From Spirochaetaceae bacterium (GTDB lineage: Bacteria > Spirochaetota > Spirochaetia > SZUA-6 > Bin103), in assembly GCA_028821475.1 (NCBI GenBank), contig JAPPGB010000030.1, positions 26,039 to 90,038 of the forward strand: a stretch of 64,000 bases of DNA, read 5' to 3'. The position numbers were made by a program, and so were the translations under genes. Under the pieces are notes generated by a model. That model was not told where the DNA came from and did not search any database. It saw only the letters and a program-made list of their open reading frames with translations. This document shows positions 58,281 through 64,000 of the stretch, in pieces. How positions within the stretch are numbered: position 1 is the stretch's first letter; every line of letters begins with the position of its first letter.

Positions 58281-58922
58281 ATGACCGGTGCTTCACGATA
58301 CCGCTCCCAGGAGCGGAAACGTCACATCTTTCTGTTCGTACGCGACCGCATCCTGTCCGGGGCGCCTCCAACCACCCGAGAGGTGCAGGCCCATTTCGGC
58401 TTCCGCGCGGTCCAGTCGGCGCGCGACTACCTGGAGGCCCTGGTGCGGGACGGGCTGTTGGACAAGGAGCCGGGCAAGGCGCGCGGCTACCGCCTGCCGG
58501 CCGGGAGCACGCCGTATCCCGCGGTGCTGGTGCCGCTCCTCGGAAGGGTGCAGGCGGGGGCCCTCACCACTGCCAGCGAAGACCCCGACGGCTACGTACC
58601 GGTGCAGTCGGCCAAGCCGCGCGACGAGTTATTCGCCCTGCGCGTGCGCGGCGAAAGCATGCGTGATGCCGCCATTCTGCCCGGCGACGTGGTGATCGTA
58701 CATCGCCAGGAGAGTGCTCTTTCGGGCGAGATCGTGGTGGCCCTGGTGGAGGATGAGGCCACGGTAAAGCGGCTCAAGCTGCGCGCCGGACGCATCGAGC
58801 TGCATCCCGCCAACCCGGCGTTCGATCCGATCGTGCCCGACCCCGAGCGGGTACGAATCCTCGGCAAGGTGATCGAGGTGCGCCGCTACCTGGAAGGCAG
58901 CATCCCGGTGCTGGACCAGTGA
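58281..58922 (+). CDS. lexA: LexA repressor
   Basis: 213 residues. N-terminal winged helix (HIFLFVRDRILSGAPPTTRE, AVQSARDYLEALVRDGLLDK), linker with the cleavage site VQAG-ALTT (Ala-Gly), and the S24 protease domain with nucleophile Ser in VRGESMRDAAILPGD and Lys in EDEATVKRLKLRAG. It self-cleaves when RecA filaments form and derepresses the SOS genes. First gene of the mutagenesis cassette. No ribosome-binding site precedes the ATG because the operator fills that space; the mRNA is probably leaderless. Confidence 0.92.
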   Translation: MTGASRYRSQERKRHIFLFVRDRILSGAPPTTREVQAHFGFRAVQSARDYLEALVRDGLLDKEPGKARGYRLPAGSTPYPAVLVPLLGRVQAGALTTASEDPDGYVPVQSAKPRDELFALRVRGESMRDAAILPGDVVIVHRQESALSGEIVVALVEDEATVKRLKLRAGRIELHPANPAFDPIVPDPERVRILGKVIEVRRYLEGSIPVLDQ

Positions 58923-58956
58923 GTCTGTACGGTCACTCCGTGACTTCTCCGTGACA

Positions 58957-59661
58957 ATGAAGACGATGAAAACCGATGCCGAAGCATCGCCCGCCGGACG
59001 CCTTTTTCGGACGAGATCCCCCGGACCCACGAGTTCCCTGGTGCCGGCAGCCGCGCTGATGGAATGGGAGCGCCGTTCCACCCCCACTCGGACCGGTAGT
59101 GCCGGGCGGTTGTGGCGCCCGGCGGAGCTTGCCGGACGCCTGTGCGAACTGGCGTCCGACCCGCACGGGGTCCATCTGACCCTGGCCTGCGCGCTGATCC
59201 GCTCCTTTCAACAGGCCGCGGAGCCCGTGGCCTGGGTCACCGCCTCCCGCGCCACCTTCTTTCCGCCCGATGCCGCCCACTGCGGGGTCGATCTCGCCGC
59301 CCTGCCGGTGATCACCGTGCCCGGCCCGGAGGCGGTGCTGGGCGTCGCCGACCGCCTCACCCGGTGCGGCGCCTTCGGCCTCATCGTGCTGGAGCTGGGC
59401 GCTCACCTGGACGTTCCGGCGGCGATCCTGGGTCGGCTGGCACGCCTGGCACGGTGCCACGATACCGCTCTGCTGTGCCTCACCACGCCCGAATCGGAGA
59501 TCACCCTCGGGTCGCTGGTGGCCCTCCGCGGGCGCGGTTTTCGCACCGCAACGCGCCACCCGGGCTCCTTTCATTGCGGCATCCGGGTGCTCAAGGATCG
59601 CCGCCGGGGCCCCGGGCGGTCGCTGGCGGTCACCTGCCATGCCCCCTACGGCATGTGTTGA
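58957..59661 (+). CDS. imuA: ImuA (RecA/SulA-like mutagenesis accessory)
   Basis: 234 residues from the ATG at 58957. A RecA-like fold without Walker A: LTLACALIRSFQQAAEPVAW, VTASRATFFPPDAAHCGVDL, FGLIVLELG in place of Walker B. This is the ImuA family, which with ImuB and DnaE2 performs error-prone translesion synthesis after DNA damage. Gene order and the overlap of 23 bases with imuB support it. The short gap after lexA contains GTCAC-TCC-GTGAC (58933-58945). Confidence 0.8.
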   Translation: MKTMKTDAEASPAGRLFRTRSPGPTSSLVPAAALMEWERRSTPTRTGSAGRLWRPAELAGRLCELASDPHGVHLTLACALIRSFQQAAEPVAWVTASRATFFPPDAAHCGVDLAALPVITVPGPEAVLGVADRLTRCGAFGLIVLELGAHLDVPAAILGRLARLARCHDTALLCLTTPESEITLGSLVALRGRGFRTATRHPGSFHCGIRVLKDRRRGPGRSLAVTCHAPYGMC

Positions 59662-61282
59662 CGTCGGCGCGCTGCCGCTGCAACTGCTGCTGCGGCGGCA
59701 CCCCGGCTGGAAGCGGCAACCGGTCGCGGTGGTCAGCGAGGACAAGCCGCTGGGCACCGTGACGGCGGTAAACCGACGGGCGCGCGCCGCCGGGGTGCGG
59801 GTCGGGATGCGCTACGCCGCGGCGCTCTCCCTGGTCTCCCACCTGCATGCCGGGACGATCTCCCCCGCCGAGCTGGCAACGGGAGTGCGGCTGATCCGGG
59901 AGCGGCTGCTGACCATCAGCCCGCGGGTCGAATGGGGCGGCTCCGGCTGGGCCGATCCCGGGGTGTTCTGGCTGGAGGCAGCCGGATTGCGCCGCCACTA
60001 CCCCTCGGGCGATGCGCTGGCCGACACCATCGGGCGGCTCCTGCGCAGCGCCGGCCTGGTAGCCGCGGTGGTGCTCGGCCATACCCGCCTCGGTACCTGC
60101 CTGCTGGCTCAGGAGAGCGTAGCGCGGGGTGGCTGCCGGCCGCTGGTGGTCGCCGATGCGGACGGAGAACGCGCTGCCATCGCCACCCTGCCGCTCGACC
60201 GGCTGCCCCTGGAACCGGCGGCACGCGATCTCCTGGAGAAGCTGGGCGTAGCGACCGTGGAGCACTTCCTGCGCCTCCCCTACGCCGAGCTGCTGCGCCG
60301 CTTCGGGGCGCCGGTGGCGGAGCTGAGCCGTACTGCCTGCGCTCCCTCCTTGCCCGTGCAGGGCCACGACACGCCGCCGCCGCTGCTGCAACGGCGTCGG
60401 CTGACCTACCGCGCAAGCGATGCCGAGCGCCTGCTGCGTCACTGCCGGGTGCTCCTCGACCGGTTGCTCGACCGCCTGCAGCAGGGCACGCGCGCGGTTG
60501 CCGAACTGCAACTGCAACTTCTGCTGGAAGACGGCTCGCGGCGGCACGAGCTGATCCGCCCCGCCTCCCCCACCCGCCGCCGCCGTCTGCTGCTGGACCT
60601 GCTGGCCCTGCGGCTGCGCGCCCTGGATCTGACCGCCGGGGTGGAGGAACTGGCCCTCGACGCCCGCCACACCCCGCTGCCGGCCGGTCAGGGTGAGCTG
60701 TTCCGCACCAGCCAAGGGCGCGACCCGGCCGCCGGAGCCGCCGCCCTGGCGGGCATCCGCGCCGAATTCGGCGACGCCGCGGTGGCCTGTGCCGTGCTGC
60801 AGGAGTCGCATCTGCCGGAGGCGCAGTACCGCTGGCAGCCGGTCGGCACGCTGCCGGCGCCGCGCCCGCCGACGGTCACGGCGCCGGGTGTGCCGCTGAT
60901 ACGGCGGGTGCTCGCCCGGCCGCAGGAGATCGCGGTAACGGGAGGCCGCCCGCGAACACGTCGGCGGCCCCGTTACTGCGGGCCGTTCCTGGTTTCCAGC
61001 GGCTGGTGGTACGCGAGCGCCGGTACGCCGAGTGGCGCTACGCGGCACGGCAGCCTCCCCGCCGGCCACGTCCGCGGCAATCATGTCCGTTACGACTGCG
61101 GCCCTGCCGGCGGCGGCGACTGCGGCCCTGCCGGCGGCGGCGACTGCGGCTCTGCCGGCGGTGGCCCCGCCGCCCCAGCCGACCGCGCCTACTACCTGAT
61201 CGGCTCCGCGGGCGGCGCCTTGGAGTGGATCTACTACGACCGCCTCGTCCACCGCTGGTACCGGCAGGGCTGGGTGGAGTGA
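59639..61282 (+). CDS. imuB: ImuB (inactive Y-family polymerase homologue)
   Basis: 547 residues. Y-family fold: [38 protein letters not shown], finger-palm region, and a helix-hairpin-helix ([20 protein letters not shown]). The acidic catalytic residues of DinB are missing, as in known ImuB proteins that act as clamp-binding hubs. A Gly-rich insertion DCGPAGGG three times (residues about 486-509) separates [13 protein letters not shown] from [19 protein letters not shown]-terminus [11 protein letters not shown] as expected for ImuB. Confidence 0.87.
   Translation: MPPTACVDVGALPLQLLLRRHPGWKRQPVAVVSEDKPLGTVTAVNRRARAAGVRVGMRYAAALSLVSHLHAGTISPAELATGVRLIRERLLTISPRVEWGGSGWADPGVFWLEAAGLRRHYPSGDALADTIGRLLRSAGLVAAVVLGHTRLGTCLLAQESVARGGCRPLVVADADGERAAIATLPLDRLPLEPAARDLLEKLGVATVEHFLRLPYAELLRRFGAPVAELSRTACAPSLPVQGHDTPPPLLQRRRLTYRASDAERLLRHCRVLLDRLLDRLQQGTRAVAELQLQLLLEDGSRRHELIRPASPTRRRRLLLDLLALRLRALDLTAGVEELALDARHTPLPAGQGELFRTSQGRDPAAGAAALAGIRAEFGDAAVACAVLQESHLPEAQYRWQPVGTLPAPRPPTVTAPGVPLIRRVLARPQEIAVTGGRPRTRRRPRYCGPFLVSSGWWYASAGTPSGATRHGSLPAGHVRGNHVRYDCGPAGGGDCGPAGGGDCGSAGGGPAAPADRAYYLIGSAGGALEWIYYDRLVHRWYRQGWVE
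61094..61165 (+). repeat. 24-bp tandem repeat within imuB
   Basis: Three head-to-tail copies of a 24-base unit encoding DCGPAGGG; the first two are identical and the third differs at a few positions (Pro to Ser). In-frame copies change only the length of a Gly-rich linker. Confidence 0.85.
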
Positions 61283-61295
61283 ACGGATACCGGCG

Positions 61296-64000
<2,705 letters not shown>

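Noticed and set aside
58923..58956. A second LexA site between lexA and imuA
   Set aside because: Only a partial GTCTGTAC and an unrelated GTCAC-TCC-GTGAC repeat are present; imuA is probably transcribed from the lexA promoter.

Overview
High-GC bacterial chromosome segment (about two thirds G+C by eye) with no rRNA, tRNA or CRISPR array that I can see. The many substrate-binding-protein/permease transporters (dipeptide type and LplB/LplC sugar type), the signal-kinase set and the lexA-imuA-imuB-dnaE2 cassette fit a free-living or host-associated heterotroph. A high-GC spirochaete-like or similar environmental genome is my guess, and the sequence alone does not settle it.

Layout. 0-3.4 kb: edge of a sulfatase, a Phd/ParE toxin-antitoxin (TA) pair, a PIN-toxin remnant, a CobW-type GTPase, an orphan HicB and acoX. 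3.3-5.6 kb: a badly decayed dipeptide-type transporter (unit A) and its leader. 5.6-10.1 kb: a DUF4143 ATPase, then acoA-acoB-acoC (acetoin dehydrogenase E1 alpha, E1 beta, lipoyl/hydrolase E2); acoX looks separated from them by the insertion of unit A and the ATPase. 10.1-14.5 kb: broken TA genes around an AT-rich island that carries a membrane-anchored JAMM/RadC-like protein, then an AbiEi-like antitoxin with a clear operator and a DUF234 ATPase. 14.6-19.0 kb: sugar ABC operon (binding protein, two permeases) with a phytanoyl-CoA dioxygenase. 19.0-36.7 kb: gene-fragment debris, a PD-(D/E)XK-like protein and four dipeptide-type transporter units in graded states: B intact, C with dppC deleted internally, D a vestige, E intact and on the other strand, with TA modules between them. 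Units B, C and D share a promoter and a leader of about 430 nt. No ABC ATPase gene is present anywhere. 36.7-45.8 kb: a Phd/VapC pair, SDR plus GH32 fructosidase, nitroreductase, a 12-repeat YWTD lipoprotein, two Fe(II)/2-oxoglutarate oxygenases, another SDR and a vapBC fragment. 45.8-51.9 kb: a probable sensory operon (response regulator-PP2C phosphatase, periplasmic binding protein, histidine kinase, degenerate M28 peptidase). 52-58.2 kb: secreted barrel protein, AhpD-like protein, 2-hydroxyacid dehydrogenase, M24 peptidase, DUF3179 protein, MFS exporter. 58.2-64 kb: the SOS mutagenesis cassette lexA-imuA-imuB-dnaE2, running off the right edge, behind a palindromic operator on what looks like a leaderless lexA transcript.

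The most notable themes are the graded decay of paralogous transporters through short-homology deletions, the conserved long leaders, hairpins at every junction between a binding protein and its permease, about a dozen TA loci of which half are broken, and several palindromic operators with well-placed promoters.
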